A stretch of 64,000 nucleotides of DNA from Cerrena zonata (GCA_038087015.1 JASBNA010000087.1:62001-126000); one strand, 5' to 3'; counted from the first letter of the stretch, positions 49,656-63,843 are shown. The notes: generated by a model not told the origin, from the letters alone. Program-made: numbers and translations.

Positions 49656-50728
49656 GTGAGTATAAGATGCCTTCTATTTGTGTTTTCTTGCATCGGAGAG
49701 AGGGAGAGAGAGGGGCTGGACTGGAATAGAGAACTTAGGCAAGGGCGATTGTTTCACCCGACTCCGTGCTTAAAACAACCCGCCCAAACACCACATTCTT
49801 CGAGCGCGGTTCCGGAAGACATTAAAGAGGTCCGCGACCCGTATTGGTGACGAACAATCGAACATGTCAATAACATTGCGTTCCCTTCGTCGAACTCCGG
49901 CCGATTCGCGAAACATCCATCCTCCACCAGTTTATTTCGTTAGCACCTTGCGCCATACCTATCGACTGAGATACCTGGACCTTAAATTCACATGCGATTT
50001 CATGACCGCAAAGAATCTCAAGTAATCTACTTCATCCGCAACCGTACTGTGCTTTCATAAAGCGCGTCCTTCCTCTAACGCTACATCAGCATTAATCGAA
50101 CTATTTTCATCAACGCACATCGTATCTATTATGGAGGCGTTCGTACAAGATCCCCAACAGCATGCCCTGAGAAAGATTTGGTCGTTTGATGTGAAGGACG
50201 TTTGCAGACATGGCAGGGCTGAGGCGTCGACCCTCGCATTTTCGACGGTCTCAACCGATGTGACTGGACCAGAGCCGTATTGACCTTATTCAACGTGAGG
50301 CACCGAATATAATGTGTACGTATGTTGCATAGCCTAATGATTCCAAATCAATGTATTGAGTGGTATACGGTTTGAAGGTTCTTACGGTGCATTTATGGAC
50401 CTTCTGCATTCAATTTGAAGCATAGAATGGGCTCAGGCTCTCCCTCACTCAAGGCTCCCTCGACGTGGAGGTCATTTCTATGCTACAACCTTGATATATC
50501 CTCGCGTTGTTTGACTTAACCTACTCTTCCGAGGAATCGAAACGGATTCTTAAAATCTCCCGATTGTCAGAGATGAATGTGTACTTCATCCGATATGGGG
50601 GCGGTTCTAATGCTTAGCTCTTATGCCAACCTACCCGTGAACCTCTCTCTCGGTGTCCGCATACTATATACAACTCCTTGTTTTCTATGTTCTCTATGTG
50701 CCCAGTTACTTATTTATGCTTTTGTTAG

Positions 50729-53700
50729 CCTACACCGCCATCAAAACTCCCGTTCGGGTTTCCTCACAAACCCTCCACTTCAACCTTGGGTAATGCTAGC
50801 ACATCTAGCCTTTTGCGACAGCGGCCGTCAGACACGCAAAGCGTGGAGAGCAGCTTCAGCTATGGAGACACTCTCCGGCCTACAGATATCGCTGCCAGGA
50901 AACCTAGTTCCTCCCCCTTGACGCGATTTGGAAATCTTATCAAGAAACGGTCGAAAAGCGCGCTGCGCTCGGGAAGTATGCAAATCGACTCTACTGCCGC
51001 ACCTGATGTCCCGCCTTTGCCTTCGCCCGATTTCTTCGAGTCAACTAGAAGGTCAAAGAAAGATAGAAAGAAGAAGCTTTCTAATGCTCCACTTCCTCCT
51101 CCACCTCCTCCTAAGGAGTCAGAATTCACACTCGACACCAATCTTGACAAAATGGAAGGTATCATCGACATGGCTGTGCATCAAGGTTCCTCTGGAGACC
51201 CTGGCTCGCCGAGTAGTGGAAGTGGAGGGTTTGACGCGTCGTGCGGGGCCTCTACAATTCTGGGGTCTGATGCTTCTTCATTCAACTTGGACTTTGCACT
51301 ATCTCCATCGTTCAGCAATCCATTTCAGCCCTCTTCGGTATCGGGGAGCAATAATAAGCCATATTCCAATGGACATTTTTTCGACACTCGTAAGGTTTCA
51401 CCCACGTCGCATCCACACCCTTCAACCTTCCGCAGTATCAATTCAACCGACCACAGTTATGAAGATGGTGACAGTCGGCCTTGGACTCCGCCGGAAAGCT
51501 GGGCAGTAGAGAAGGAGGGAAATGACTTAGGCAACGTCACTACAAGTTCTGATGACAGTATCAACGAGCGACCGACTTCTGTTTCCAATAGGAGGAGAAA
51601 GGGAGCCCGGCAAAGTAAAGCTCCTCGAATTCGAGATGGTGATACAATGTACAAGATTCGCATCTACCGCGCGAATAACAGCTACCATGTTGTTTCTATC
51701 GACCTCGGTGTCACGGTGGCCGACCTCACTCCTCAGTTAAACAAGAAGCTTTTACTTAGGGAGGATGCAGAAGTTCATCGGCTTTATTTGAAAGAGAGGG
51801 GAAGAGGTTTGATAATTCTTATCTCTAGCCAGACCGTTTCACTCACATGACGTGTAAAACAGAACGTGTACTAGCGCAAACAGAGAAACCTGCCAATATT
51901 GTCCGTCGTCGTTTGGAGCAGGCGGGATACGATGCAGCGGATGGACTCGACATGCTAGGAGCTCAAGATATATACTTCTTAATGAAATTCGTATACAAGA
52001 GTAATGTTCTAGGGCCGACAGTCAGTGACGCCGTTTATGTCGTCTTGACCATTGCTTGCTCACGTATCATTTCAGGAGGATAACCTCAATCTCGATGATT
52101 TTGAACATGTCGATCTTTCAGCTCGAGGCATCAAGACGATACCTGTCATACTTTACTCTCATGCCGAGACTATCATCACCCTTAATATTTCCAAGAATCC
52201 TATGTTGGAAATACCTCTGGACTTTGTTCAGCTGTGCACATCCCTCCGGGTGCTGCGGCTAGCGTTTATGGCGATGAAAAAAGTGCCGCAGAGTGTACGC
52301 CACTGTACTTCCTTACATTGGCTCGACCTTTCTTGCAACCGTATTGGGGATTTGGAAGACGCTGCTCTTGACTCCCTTACGAATCTTGCCAACCTCAAGC
52401 TACAGAATAACCGGTTGACGAAATTGCCCCGTTATTTTCACCGCTTGGACAAACTTAGGACGTTGAATATATCTAACAACAAGTTCCATACCTTCCCCGA
52501 GGTAATTGGCAAGCTCAAGGGTCTACTGGATATAGACGTATCGTTCAACATGATCTCGGATTTACCGGACGAAATTGGGGATTTACACTCACTCGAACGT
52601 CTCATCATCGTGGGTAATCGGGTAACAAAGTTTCCTCTCGCATGCCACAAGCTGTCTAGCTTGCGGAACCTCGATTGTCGCCGGAATAACATATCTGACC
52701 TCTCAGTGGTCTCCATGCTGCCGAAGGTGGACACCATCCATGCAGACCACAACGCCGTGGCGAGTGTCGATCTATCGTTCGGCCCCTCACTCCGTGATTT
52801 GCGGATATCGCATAACGACATCACACAACTGACCGTAGTACCGGGTCCTCTGGGACAATCCTTCATTCTCACTGAACTTGACCTATCTTCCGCCAAGATA
52901 TCATCCCTCGATGGCTTAGCCCTCTCCCATCTCACCTCTTTGAGCTACCTCCGGCTTTGTCACAACTCGATCCGCACCATACCCGATTCACTTGGGGAAC
53001 TTCGAGAGCTACAGCGGTTCGCGTGCTCAAACAACCAACTTTACTCCCTCCCAGCCTCGATCAGTAATCTTCAGAAGCTAGAACACCTAGAGTTACACAA
53101 CAACAGTCTGAAAGACCTGCCGGCTTCACTATGGTACTGCGCCTCATTGACCGTTATGAACCTGACGTCGAACTTGTTAGGCAACTTCAACGAACCACCA
53201 GTTGCCCAATCATCCGGTTTGCAGGACCAAACTCAAGGTATACGTCAGGGGCAGTTGCTAGGAGAGAGGAAAACCTCAGCCGTATCTCTCTCAAGTCGTG
53301 AATTACCTCCCTTGGCTAAATCCCTGGAGAAACTTCTTTTGGGCGAAAACCAACTCAGCGAGGATTCCCTACGACCCTTAATGTTGTTGAAGAATTTGAA
53401 GGTTCTTAACCTATCCTTCAATGACATCTCAGAGATCCCACCGGGATTTTTCCCTGCACAAACACGTTTAGAAGAACTGTATCTCAGCGGAAACAAGTTG
53501 TCATCCCTCCCTACTGAAGATCTAAGCGCCTTGGAATATCTGAAGGTTCTCTACTTGAACGGAAATCGCTTGCAAACCTTACCAAAGGAACTAGGTTCCC
53601 TAAAATGCCTCGCCATCCTTGACGTGGGCAGCAATAACCTCAAATACAACATGAACAACACCGACTTCGATTGGCATTGGTACGTTTATCTTATCCTCGT

Positions 53701-56090
53701 CTCTTTGGAAAACGGTAACTAATTTATATTTGCCCAGGAATTTCAACCCATCCCTTCAATACCTCAATCTTTCTGGCAATAAACGACTGGAGATCAAACT
53801 TGATGGCAAATCGCTCAACAGAAACCTGGGATCGAAGCGAATCGCAACAGGCGATTTCGCCAGTTTACCTTCTCTAAAGGTACTCGGCCTAATTGATGTC
53901 ACCACCTCGCACCATTTCACCATCCCTGAAGACAACGAGGAACGGCGAGTGCGTACGTCGCTGTCGGAGGTGAACGGGATGGCCTACGGAATTGCCGATA
54001 CGTTAGGAGCTGGATTCGCCAATCCTGACAGCTTGATGCTGAATACGTTTGATCTCGTGCAGCCCAATTTCGATGGCAGGCCCGACGAAGCTGTTTTCGC
54101 CATGTTCGGTCGTTCAGTCGCCAGCAACAGTAGTAGTCGAGTTTCCAGATATCTTCACGATCATTTCATCGCCGTTTTCTCCAACGAGCTGAATGGCTTA
54201 TCAAACAAAGGTGGAGATGTTACTGATGCCTTGCGACGATCCTTCCTCACATTGAACAAGTATCTTCACGACTACTTGTATTTGTACGATCGACGGCGAC
54301 CCTCCACAGGCAGCACCAACACTGCTCCCGCTCATCCTTATCACGATCTCTCCGCTACTCGAAGTGGGGCCTCAGGAATCGTTGCTTATTTTGTTGGCAA
54401 AACTCTATTTGTTGCGAATGCTGGCAATTCCCTGGCTGTTCTATCCCATCAAGGCACTGCCCAACTTCTGTCTCAAAAACATGACCCTTTTGACAGAGCT
54501 GAAACTGCTCGTATTCGTGCTGCAGAGGGTTGGGTCACGCCGAAAGGATTAGTAAATGACGAGATCGACATAGACGTATCTCGATCGTTTGGTTTCTACT
54601 ACCTGCTGCCAATTGTGAATGCCCGCCCACATATCGTGGTTCGACCGCTTACCGAGTTGGATGAATTCCTTATCATCGCGAACCAGGGTCTTTGGGATAT
54701 CGTACCTTACCAAACGGCCGTGGATATCGCACGTACTGAGCGATCCGATCCGATGATAGCTGCCCAGAAGCTTCGAGATTTCGCTATTAGTTATGGTGCC
54801 GAGTGCACTACGATGATCATGGTGATCTCCGTTGCCGACCTTTTTAGCCAGAGTTCTACCCGATCGCGACAGGCAACACAGGACCATCTGGATACAGAAA
54901 TATTCACAGCCCGAAAGCGTATGAGGAAGGACGAGAATGTCAATATTAATCTTTCTCGATTGAATGACGAAGTATCTCCCCCAACTGGACACCTTGCGCT
55001 TGTGTTTACAGATATCCGTAACTCGACCCATTTGTGGGAGGTGAACGCAGGAATGGAAACGGCTATGCAGCAACATAACCTCCTACTTCGACGACAACTA
55101 CGATTATGTGGTGGTTATGAAGTCAAGACTGAAGGAGATGCATTCATGTGTTCATTCCCAACTGCCATGTCCGCGCTGTGGTGGTGTCTTAGCGTACAGG
55201 TCGAACTACTCAAGGTTGCTTGGCCGCTAGAGATCCTAGAATGTGAAGACGGAGAAGAGAAATACGATGTCAGTGGGAAGCTAGTCGCTCGTGGGCTTTC
55301 GGTCCGTATGGGTATCCATCAAGGAAGACCTTTATGTGAACCCGATCCCACCACTCATCGCATGGATTACCTTGGTCCCATTGTCAATCGTGCATCTCGG
55401 ATAAGTGGCAGCGCTCATGGTGGACAGATCATGTGCAGTGCCGACGTCATTCGAGAGATCCATGCCACGATCTTTGATGTCGATTCCAAAACGGAGCATT
55501 CACACCTCCAACCTTCCCAAGCCATCGAAGCCATCCGTCTCCTTGGTGTCGAGATAAAGCACGTAGGAGAGGTCAAACTGAAAGGGTTGGAAGTACCCGA
55601 GACTCTATCTCTTGTTTACCCTAAGGACTTGATTGGTCGCCATACGATCGAAGCACCCGAAAACCACCTTGGCACCGCTGGTTCTCGTGTTCAATTCAGT
55701 GTCGAGCAGATGAGGGAGTTGGCTTTGCTTTGTGTCCGACTCGAGACACTCACTAGTTCACGTGTTTTCCGTCCTCTCCCTGCTCGAAAGGGAAGCCTTT
55801 CGCAGGAAGAGAAAGCTGAAGAAGACACAAATCCGATCTACTTCTACGGCAATTCAGACATCCTAATCCCCACAATGCAAAACTCTTCGGACGCGGAGCT
55901 CATGCAAGTGTTGGACTCACTATCCATGCGTATCGAGAACGCCCTGGCAGCCTTAACTTTGAAACAAATTGTTGCAATGAACAAACCCGTAAACGGCGGT
56001 GGATCCAACTCACGGAGGCGCGGCGGTAGTATGGATGTACGGACGTTACAGCAACTTCTATCACTTCTATCACCTCTATCACCTTCATAA
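50729..56090 (+). CDS. CYR1: Adenylate cyclase (RA, LRR, PP2C-like, class III cyclase)
   Basis: Exons 50729-51806, 51863-52020, 52076-53679 and 53738-56090 sum to 5,193 nt, 1,730 aa from this point; the true start is further 5'. Order: a Ser/Pro-rich N-terminal part with a poly-proline run; a Ras-association domain (TMYKIRIYRANNSYHVVSID, about 51645-52010); some 20 leucine-rich repeats (52090-53880); a PP2C-like domain (54060-54860); and the catalytic domain with LVFTDIRNSTHLWE, KTEGDAFM (metal-binding aspartates) and GPIVNRASRISG. A C-terminal helix with a repeated SLLSPLSPS end follows. It makes cAMP from ATP in the Ras/PKA nutrient and development pathway, at the membrane periphery. Introns are 55-58 nt. 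The 5' end is uncertain. Confidence 0.94.
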
Positions 56091-56428
56091 GAGTCTTATC
56101 TGTCTATTTTTGGCTATGTAGCATATATTTTCCGTTTTTCTTCTATGTCTTTCTGGGACCTGTTTGTGCAGTTATCGCTCTAGATTCGCATATGTTATTT
56201 CATCCGCTCTGCATTGCTATTTATTCCTGCATTTCATGTATACCATTGTACCATTGTAACATTCTCACATTGTATCGTAATCGAAACGTCGCTGGTCAAT
56301 ATTGATATCATAACCTTTGGAAGATTCAACTTGCTCCAACAATCATGCTACTGTAATACAGTATACAACCTACAGACTTCTGGTTCAACCCTTGCACCCC
56401 GCATTTCAACCATAATATTGCACATGAT
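56091..56428. other. Convergent 3' intergenic region
   Basis: AT-rich 3' flanks of adenylate cyclase and glyoxalase I; no feature supported. Confidence 0.5.
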
Positions 56429-57156
56429 TTATAGGCTAAGTCGAGTAGGTACGATCTCGATCCAATAGCCATCTGGATCCAAGATGAACGCAATATGTTT
56501 CATGTTGCCGTCGGTCAATCTCTTCTTGAAGGGTACACCCAATTCCTCAAACCTAGCACAGGCCTTCTGGATGTCAGGGACAGTGATGGCGATGTGCCCG
56601 AAGCCACGTCCAGGGTCACTATTCCCACTAGCGTACCCTTGGAAGTTGGGGTCTGATTCAGTTCCGTGGTTGTGAGTGAGTTCAAGTACACCTATAATTT
56701 TAACTGAATCAGGACTACTGAGTGGAAGGATGAGTTCGGGGAGTCGCATTACCCTCGCGATTTAGACGTGAGTCCTTTTTCTCCTCTTCAGTGTCCTTAC
56801 CTCCCGAGTGGTCATACCCGAGGAAGTATAGGGTAAAGGTCTCCATTTTCATTTCTAAGATCAATACAATCATTAGAATGATAATAATATGAGCGTTGAT
56901 GATAAAATCGAAGGAGAACCCACCAGAAAGGAGGTCGAAGCCCAAGACCTGTTGGATAATCATCTCAACGCAATTATCTTACTGTAGGTGTTGCTGCTCA
57001 CACACCTCTGTATAGAATTTGAGAGAGACCTTAGGGTCTTTCACACGAATCATGGTGTGGTTAAACTACGTTTGTGGTTTAGGTCAGCATTCGGCAGAGG
57101 CTGTACATATCGACAAGGTTTACCTTGTAACCTTCGGTCTCTGCTGTACGAGGCAT
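56429..57156 (-). CDS. GLO1: Lactoylglutathione lyase (glyoxalase I)
   Basis: Exons 57156-57124, 57065-57006, 56948-56924 (25 nt), 56854-56753 and 56691-56429 sum to 483 nt, 160 aa. Start [11 protein letters not shown] then [18 protein letters not shown]. Likely metal ligands are H14 (NHTM), E77 (LELTHNHG), H106 (GFGHIAIT) and E152 (GYWIEI). Other landmarks are [19 protein letters not shown] and [11 protein letters not shown]. It isomerises the methylglyoxal-glutathione hemithioacetal to lactoylglutathione in the cytosol. A TATATAT stretch lies about 75 bp upstream of the ATG. Length matches the single-domain form. Confidence 0.93.
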
Positions 57157-57684
57157 ATTGGTGTAGAAGATGGTGGAAGTGCGAGACAGTGGGAAACGAC
57201 GAAGATGGTTCGTGCTGACTCTCCAGAGCTATATATGCAGGATATCGATGACGTCGATCACATGGAAAATACTTCCGAGTCCGGCCATGGGCATACTGGC
57301 TCTATATGAGGGCCTGGTTCAAATGTCAGTATAATATAATTGCTTGCTTATCAAGCCGAATCACTTGGCACAGTACTGCACTTGTAAGTAGGTGGTATTG
57401 CCAGGATAACTTGAACTTGGATGCAGCCCACTGGCGGGGCCAGTAGGGTCCGTTCCATTTTGAAGCAGTAATAAAAATGGTCCGAGTTGGCCGGAGAACC
57501 CGCATTCGACCTCCTCTGTTCTCAGCGGCTGGTGCTTCAAGTTACCGTTTCACATCGCGCCCAGGAAGACAAATTATATTGAAAGAGCTTATATAGCATG
57601 ATTGCCACAATGCCCATATCGTTTCTAGCTTCCCCCGGCCTACTACTACGGTGACTGTGCCTTCGTAGCCCTGGACCAGGCGTA
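57157..57684. promoter_or_regulatory. Divergent promoter, glyoxalase I and P450
   Basis: A 528-bp region shared by two divergent genes. TATATAT at 57230-57236 serves the glyoxalase side (minus strand). No P450-side TATA stands out. Confidence 0.45.
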
Positions 57685-60174
57685 ATGATTTTGTCATTGG
57701 CGTGGCCTGTTGTCGGCCTTGCTTTGCTTGCATACCTCTTGCAGAAAGTGCACAGAGCTTATGTCGCTATAAAGGTAAGCAGTGGTTTCAAACTCTGCCG
57801 TGTGTCCAAACGTTTGGCTCAATGTCTACGCTATAATACTTAGACATTCAAAGGGGTCCCGGTCTACCTCGTCGCTATCGATCCTTTGTCTGCTCCTGGA
57901 AATCTCCTACCAAATTTCCGTCTAAATCCAGGCTTGATAGAGTCATGGAATAAGTCTGCGACACGTAAGTTCATTTGCTAGATAATCTCATGTTGTGGTT
58001 TATGGGCTGCAATTCGGGGCCTTAGTGACCATCTCGATTTGAGTACTTTGTGCATCGTACCATCGCTTGACCGTGGATGTGTAGGCACAGGACGGTCACA
58101 TGAACCCGTACCCATGTGCCACTGGAGCACGTCGATCACTTCATGGTGACATGTGCGAATGTAAAGACAGACTGCGGCCATGATGTTCCTTTTTGAAACT
58201 GCCGCTATCAGTATACCACACCGCTATGCGTATGCCTAACCCTGCAATGCACTCACCCGCAAACAAAACTGATGGCTAACAAACGCACAAAACATGCAGT
58301 TTTCTCGAGCAGGAATACAGACGTCCTCCTATATGTACCCCTTCTCAACGGCAGAATTAGGCTGCACTGCTCTTCACCTGACGCCTTGAGGACGCTTCTC
58401 AGCGATCCTTTCCTTTTCACTAAACCTTCCGCGTCCCTGTCATTAGAGTGAGTTTAGGCAATAGATACCCTACTCATTTCCTAACCTGAATACTAGCTTG
58501 ATGGGATCAAACCTTGTTGCATCCACTGGTGAACAATGGCGAAGGCATAGGAAGATTACCGCACCTGCATTTGACAATCAAACGTAGGTGAGCCTTCCTC
58601 TGATGTGATGTCCGAGTTTTAATTTCTTGCTCAGGTACAAAGATGTTTGGGAAGTCACTACGAGGCTGTATAACGAGATGCTTGCTACCGATTCCTGGAA
58701 GTCAGGGAACCAGCACTTCTTTTCCGCTTTCAACCAATTTACGACAAGAGTATGTGCCATGGAGTATTCATGTATGGTATGCCCCTGAAACTGACTGCCC
58801 TGTTAAGGTTGCGCTATTGGTGATCTCCGCGTGTGGATTTAATATGCGACTCCGCTGGGATGAGTCCCCTACCCGCGACCATCTCTCTAATTCTGTTGAT
58901 GACACTATCGTGACCGTTAGTACCACGCTTCTAGGGAAGTTGCTATTCCCATCTTGGGTATTCAATATTCCCACTAAAGGGTGTGTCTTTATCATTATTT
59001 GCATCTCTACGCCGTTTTTAGAGCGAAAAATATAGACTTCGCCGAATCAAGACTGCGTTTAATGATTTCCAAACATTTTTGGACGCCGAGGTCTCAAACA
59101 AGAAGCGGGAACTCAAGAATGATCGTCAATTCGATGGCTCCCTCAGTGATGCGAACAAGTCTGTTTTTGCACGACTCGTTACTGCTAGTGAGCAAGAAGG
59201 TGCAAAAGGTCTTGATCAGCACGAATTAATTGGCAATCTCTTTATTTTCCTCTTTGCTGGTGTAAGTGGTATTTCTCATATTTACCGTTCGGATAGCTGA
59301 GACAGGGCTGTTAGCACGAAACCACCGCTCATACTCTCGTTGTCACACTGGCTCTACTGGCTTTATATCCTGATGAGCAGGATCGCGTTTATAACCATAT
59401 CAAGAATGTCCTTGGCGACTCCGAACCAGTGCGTTCTTATCCCTTCTTATATTATTATTTCCTGACAAGATTAATGGGGCTGCAGAGATATGATGACTAT
59501 GGTAATTTGGCTCCAGTCTTGCATTGTTTCTACGAAGCCCTCCGACTTTACCGTGAGTAATTTCTTTTCCCTAGGGACCGTAATCATCTGATATGAGTGA
59601 TATACAGCTGCAGCATATGTTATGATGCGTGAAGCAACTGCAGATTCCGTCTTGACGGCGGAGGGACTTCTTCCATCCAGCGATACTCTTGCTATCCCCA
59701 AGGGCACTGAACTTGCCTTAGACGTAATCTGTGCATGTATGTTCGTCTCGCTTCCTGCATAACAAAACGAAATTCTAAAATGGTCTAATAGCTCGTCACG
59801 AACGGTCGTACCCAAATCCCCACGCATTTGTCCCAACACGCTGGGAAACGTCCTCAGAAACTGCTACTGCAGCCATCGACAGTTTCATCGGTTTCTCTGT
59901 TGGTCCGCGAGTATGTCTGGGCAAGAAGTTCGCCACAACGGAAGCAGTGTGTTTCCTTACCAATCTATTGAAAGATTGGAAGGTGGATGTGAAATTGCTG
60001 AATGGGGAGTCGCCAGCTGAGTGGCAGGAAAGGATGCTGAAACCTACGCTCGGAGTGACTTTGAAGACAGGTGCGTTAGATGTCATGATTTTCGGGTTTC
60101 GAGTTAATAGACTAATGTGTTTTATAGGGGACGTTCCTCTGATAATGACCAGACGATCTAGTATCAAGCAGTGA
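57685..60174 (+). CDS. Cytochrome P450 monooxygenase
   Basis: Twelve exons (57685-57774, 57844-57964, 58300-58447, 58497-58583, 58635-58749, 58808-58980, 59036-59261, 59315-59428, 59486-59552, 59608-59736, 59792-60070, 60128-60174) sum to 1,596 nt, 531 aa. An N-terminal ER anchor (ILSLAWPVVGLALLAYLL) comes first. Helix C WRRHRK, the I-helix FAGHETTAHT (rebuilt across an exon join), the K-helix EALR, the FVPTRW segment and the heme loop FSVGPRVCLGKKFA are all intact. It is an ER-bound monooxygenase needing a P450 reductase; family and substrate cannot be told from sequence alone. The acceptor of exon 7 could alternatively be 59024. Intron 2 (335 nt) is long. Confidence 0.92.
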
Positions 60175-60299
60175 GCTTGCAGACGAGTGTATTTGTACGG
60201 TACTCCGTTGAGTCCTTTCTGTTGGATTGGGATGACGACGTTAGCTGTGATTGGCTTCCAAATTCTGTTTATACATTGGACTAATAGGTACATCTACTG

Positions 60300-63200
60300 T
60301 CAGCTATAAGAAACCAGCTTCGCCCATTCGTATGTATTGTCGAACAAAGACCTGACGACAAAGTCTACTGGGTCCGGATTCTTCACCTTTGATAATGCAG
60401 TATTTATGACGAATCGCACTTATTACACCAGAATTCAGTGATCCAGACCAACTTACAGCAGAGAAAAGAACTCACGAGTACGATCGTTTCCAGGAATCAG
60501 GTAGAACCCATTACTGGGAAGTCCGGTTTTGGTGTCAACAAAATAGCCGACTGTTCCAGCAGGGTGATCGATCCAAGCAAATGCTGCGACACCACCGCTG
60601 GCTGAGACCTTGAAGGTAAGGTTAGAGCCGTGGGTAAGATGGACGTGAGGATCCGGGAGCGTCACAGTTGCCAATGACACAGGTGTGAACTATGGAATGC
60701 AGGATTGTAAGATAAATATTGTTGCGATTCAGCCAAGTTAGTACGTACCACCTGTTCATTGGTGACTGTCTTACCGCCTATGTTTGCGGTCAAGCTCAAC
60801 ACTAAGAAGACGTCTTCCTTCTTCGACCCCTTGGGCAATATGTTTGCCTCCAATCCTGAACCTTCCCAAATAACGCTCCCGTTTAGAGGACCAACATCCG
60901 TCTTCACCGTCTGACTGCTAACTTTCTTTCCGTTCCACTCGAACCATGAGAATTCCACGCCCACATCCTTAACAGGCTCTAACCTATCCGAGATCACCCT
61001 TACCTCCAAAGTTTCGCTTGAGGCAGTCCAGAAAGGATAAACAAGCAGAGGCGAAAAGGCGTTTGTCATGCCATACTGTAGAACCTTCCACCGTCCGGAG
61101 TATTCAATCGAACTCCAGCTAACGCCTTGCCAGATGTCGTTCAATTGCCAGACCAAGGATCCCAGATTATGTTCTCCGAGCCCAGAGCCACGTCTGTAAA
61201 ATGCGATTTCCGAAACCATGTTCAAGCTTTGGAAAACTTGAGTGCTGAAGCACCATTGGGCGAATGTATGATTTGAGGTGGAAGTCAATGATGGAGCGGG
61301 GAGCCAGAGTTGGACGGCAGATGCCATTTGTTGTTGGCCTTGAGGTGCGTTAGGGTTGGGGAATGCAAGAGAGCCTGCAGGTGGGTGGTGGTCTCGAGAA
61401 ACCACAACGGGAGAGTTGAACGAGAAGTCAGAGGGAGAGGTGAGAGCTTCCTCCCAGCTGTAGAAGGATGGCATGGAGTGGAAGCTGCAATTACCAGGTT
61501 CGTGAGATATTTGTACACTGCGATATCGGCCAAACTCACCCAAATTCGTTCATGAATCTAGATAGAGGGTAGGTACTATAGTCAAATGCTACAGAAGCAT
61601 CGTAATTATAGCGTTCTAAAACAAAGCTGAATACTAGTCTCTACGGTGACGCACGTTGACTTGCTTACCTCCATTGCCGTAAATTTCACCGAACGTCTTG
61701 TTTGCATATCTAATCACGTATGGATCCAAACTGAGAACGCCACTAGTTGTTGAACAATCTGTGTACGCGACGGAGCTTTGTTCTTCATATACAATGTCAT
61801 GTAAGAACTCTCCGAACAATGTCTGATACTGGTGGATGGTCAGAGTTAGAGAGACTATCAAACAACGCCTAAGACATTGACTTGCCTCGTTCAAGTAATG
61901 TGTGCCGTTTGGAAGGCTAGAGTTAATGCTGATGACAATGCCCTCAATTTCGTTCCCACCAGCCCACTGGGCATTACTCGGATGACGTTTCACCCTTCGG
62001 ACATTCTGTCGAACTTCGGGATCGATACTCTCCAGCAAGAAATCATTGATCGGATAAAGAGCGTCGGAGAAAATGAGCTCGCTCCAGGCAAGAATACCAA
62101 GCTCATCGCACGCGGAGTAAAAGTCATAACCACCGGTCAACTCGTCTGAGGGCTGATAGATTCCACCACCCCAAATTCGTAGCTATATAACGATTAGTTG
62201 CGTAGCATGCGTAAAAGTAGGTATAAGCATACCATATTCTGACCGCTGAGCACAGCACTTTCGAGCACCCACCGGACCTGTTCGGTTGTCATTCGTGCAT
62301 AGAATGGGTCAAACGGCTAGGAATGCACAGATATGAGAACCGAACAAGTAGGACCTGTTGAACTCGCACGTACAATGATATTGGTTCCGGAGCTATAGAA
62401 CGCCTTTCCATTGATCTCAAAATGCCACTGATCTCCCGAGGTGATTCCACGATTCTTCACGTCTGCTTGAGAATAAGGCGTTTGAATGAGCTGGATTGTC
62501 CTGAAACCAGTCCTAGTGGTGAAAGAAACGCTTTCTTGTTGTCTGGCATCTGTGTCGTCAGGTTGAGCCGAAGAATGCTGCTGACTCCTCGTGAAGCTAA
62601 GCGTGATTGTGGCATTGTACAGCTTTGGTGTACCAAGGTTGTGCGGGAACCATCTCTGAGGCACGCCGTCGGGAATCTCGAAATGCGCGTTCACAAACGT
62701 CGGTTTTGCGACAGAACCAGCAATGTTCGAGATTTTTAATGGTGAACTTTTGACTTTCAGCTCGGGAAACTCGATGGTGATCGAGGTTGACGTGAGAGGA
62801 GTTGAGGATCTGAGAGCCAGTGTGACGTTCACAACCCACGGCGCAGATTCATCCGGAGGAACGGTGGGAGCAGTGTTCTGACCGCGTTTCAAAATTTCCA
62901 AGGCTGACTCCTCGATGAGAACAGGAGATGATCCGGAGGAAACAAGGAGCGGGTGGGAGGCTGGTGTCGAAGACGAACGGGGAGAAGGATTAGTCGACAG
63001 CGTAACCAAATAGGCTGGTTTGAATATTCCACTCGGAACAAAAGCAGGCCCCTGTCAAGAATAATTGGATACAATTACAGAAAACTTGAGGATCAGTCTG
63101 TACATACCCAGTCCCAGCCGAAGTCTGATTGAGTCTTTCGAATGAATTGCCGTATTCCAGTATATTCGAACTATGATAGAAAGGTTGGTCAGAATCATCA

Positions 63201-63843
63201 CGTCGAGACCAACCCATTGCAACTAACATCAGCAGTTGGGCTAATTTCCGCGTCGGGTCGCGAGGTCACATTCAAGCCATAAAGGTATGCTGACTCGAGA
63301 GAAACAGTGAGGTTGTTATTATTCTTGTTACGAGAGATCAAGTCGGAGATATCGTATGTATACTGTTGGAATTGGTTCGAAACCCACGCTAGAGGCTTCC
63401 CAGCTACAGACTGCAGGAATGAGCAAGACGCTTCATACGGGAAAAATGAGAGGGAGCAACTTACAATATTTGCAATAGTGTCTATTCCATAGAAAACGAG
63501 AAGTGCCTTCGTATCGGGAGCGATGTTATGAGTCAAAGGGGTCAAGTCGGCAGTATATGTCCAGTTGTCGTTTATGACCCAGCGTTCAGTGAAGTCTAGT
63601 TCGGATAGTCACCTCATCTACGGAGAATAACCCAAGCCAGAGTCTGTACATACCATTTATGCCGAGCAAGGGCTCCGTAATGATACCAGCTTTAACCAAA
63701 TCCAGATGTACCTGAGAGGGAACCGAGCCAGGGACAGCGATACTCCCATTCTGGTTATGAAGGGACCAATGAAGGGTTGAGAGACTGAGAACTTCTGCAG
63801 AAACAAGTCCGGATAGGGCCGCCACAACCAGGGAAGGCCACAT
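60300..63843 (-). CDS. Secreted GH2 beta-mannosidase
   Basis: Start MWPSLVVAALSGLVSAEV is a signal peptide. Spliced landmarks run in GH2 order: HWSLHNQNGSIAVPGSVPSQ, FTERWVINDNWTY, RKTQSDFGWDWGPAFVPSG, LRIWGGGIYQPSDEL, QWAGGNEIEG (acid/base Glu), SRFMNEFGFHSMPS (nucleophile Glu, rebuilt across an intron), VWQLNDIWQGVSWSSIEY. The last exon, after acceptor GTAATAAG, reads FVINTALSKVKNPDPVDFVV, ending near 60300; without this intron the protein would end early at 60453. About ten short introns. It removes terminal beta-mannose from manno-oligosaccharides outside the cell, part of hemicellulose breakdown. Several N-glycosylation sites. Its 3' end is 125 bp from that of the P450. Confidence 0.92.

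Noticed and set aside
50577..50921. 114-codon plus-strand frame upstream of adenylate cyclase
   Set aside because: Runs through the acceptor at 50728 and overlaps the cyclase exon in another frame; the cyclase frame is better supported.
52438..52935. 165-codon antisense frame within adenylate cyclase
   Set aside because: Shadow of the leucine-rich repeats; no independent support.
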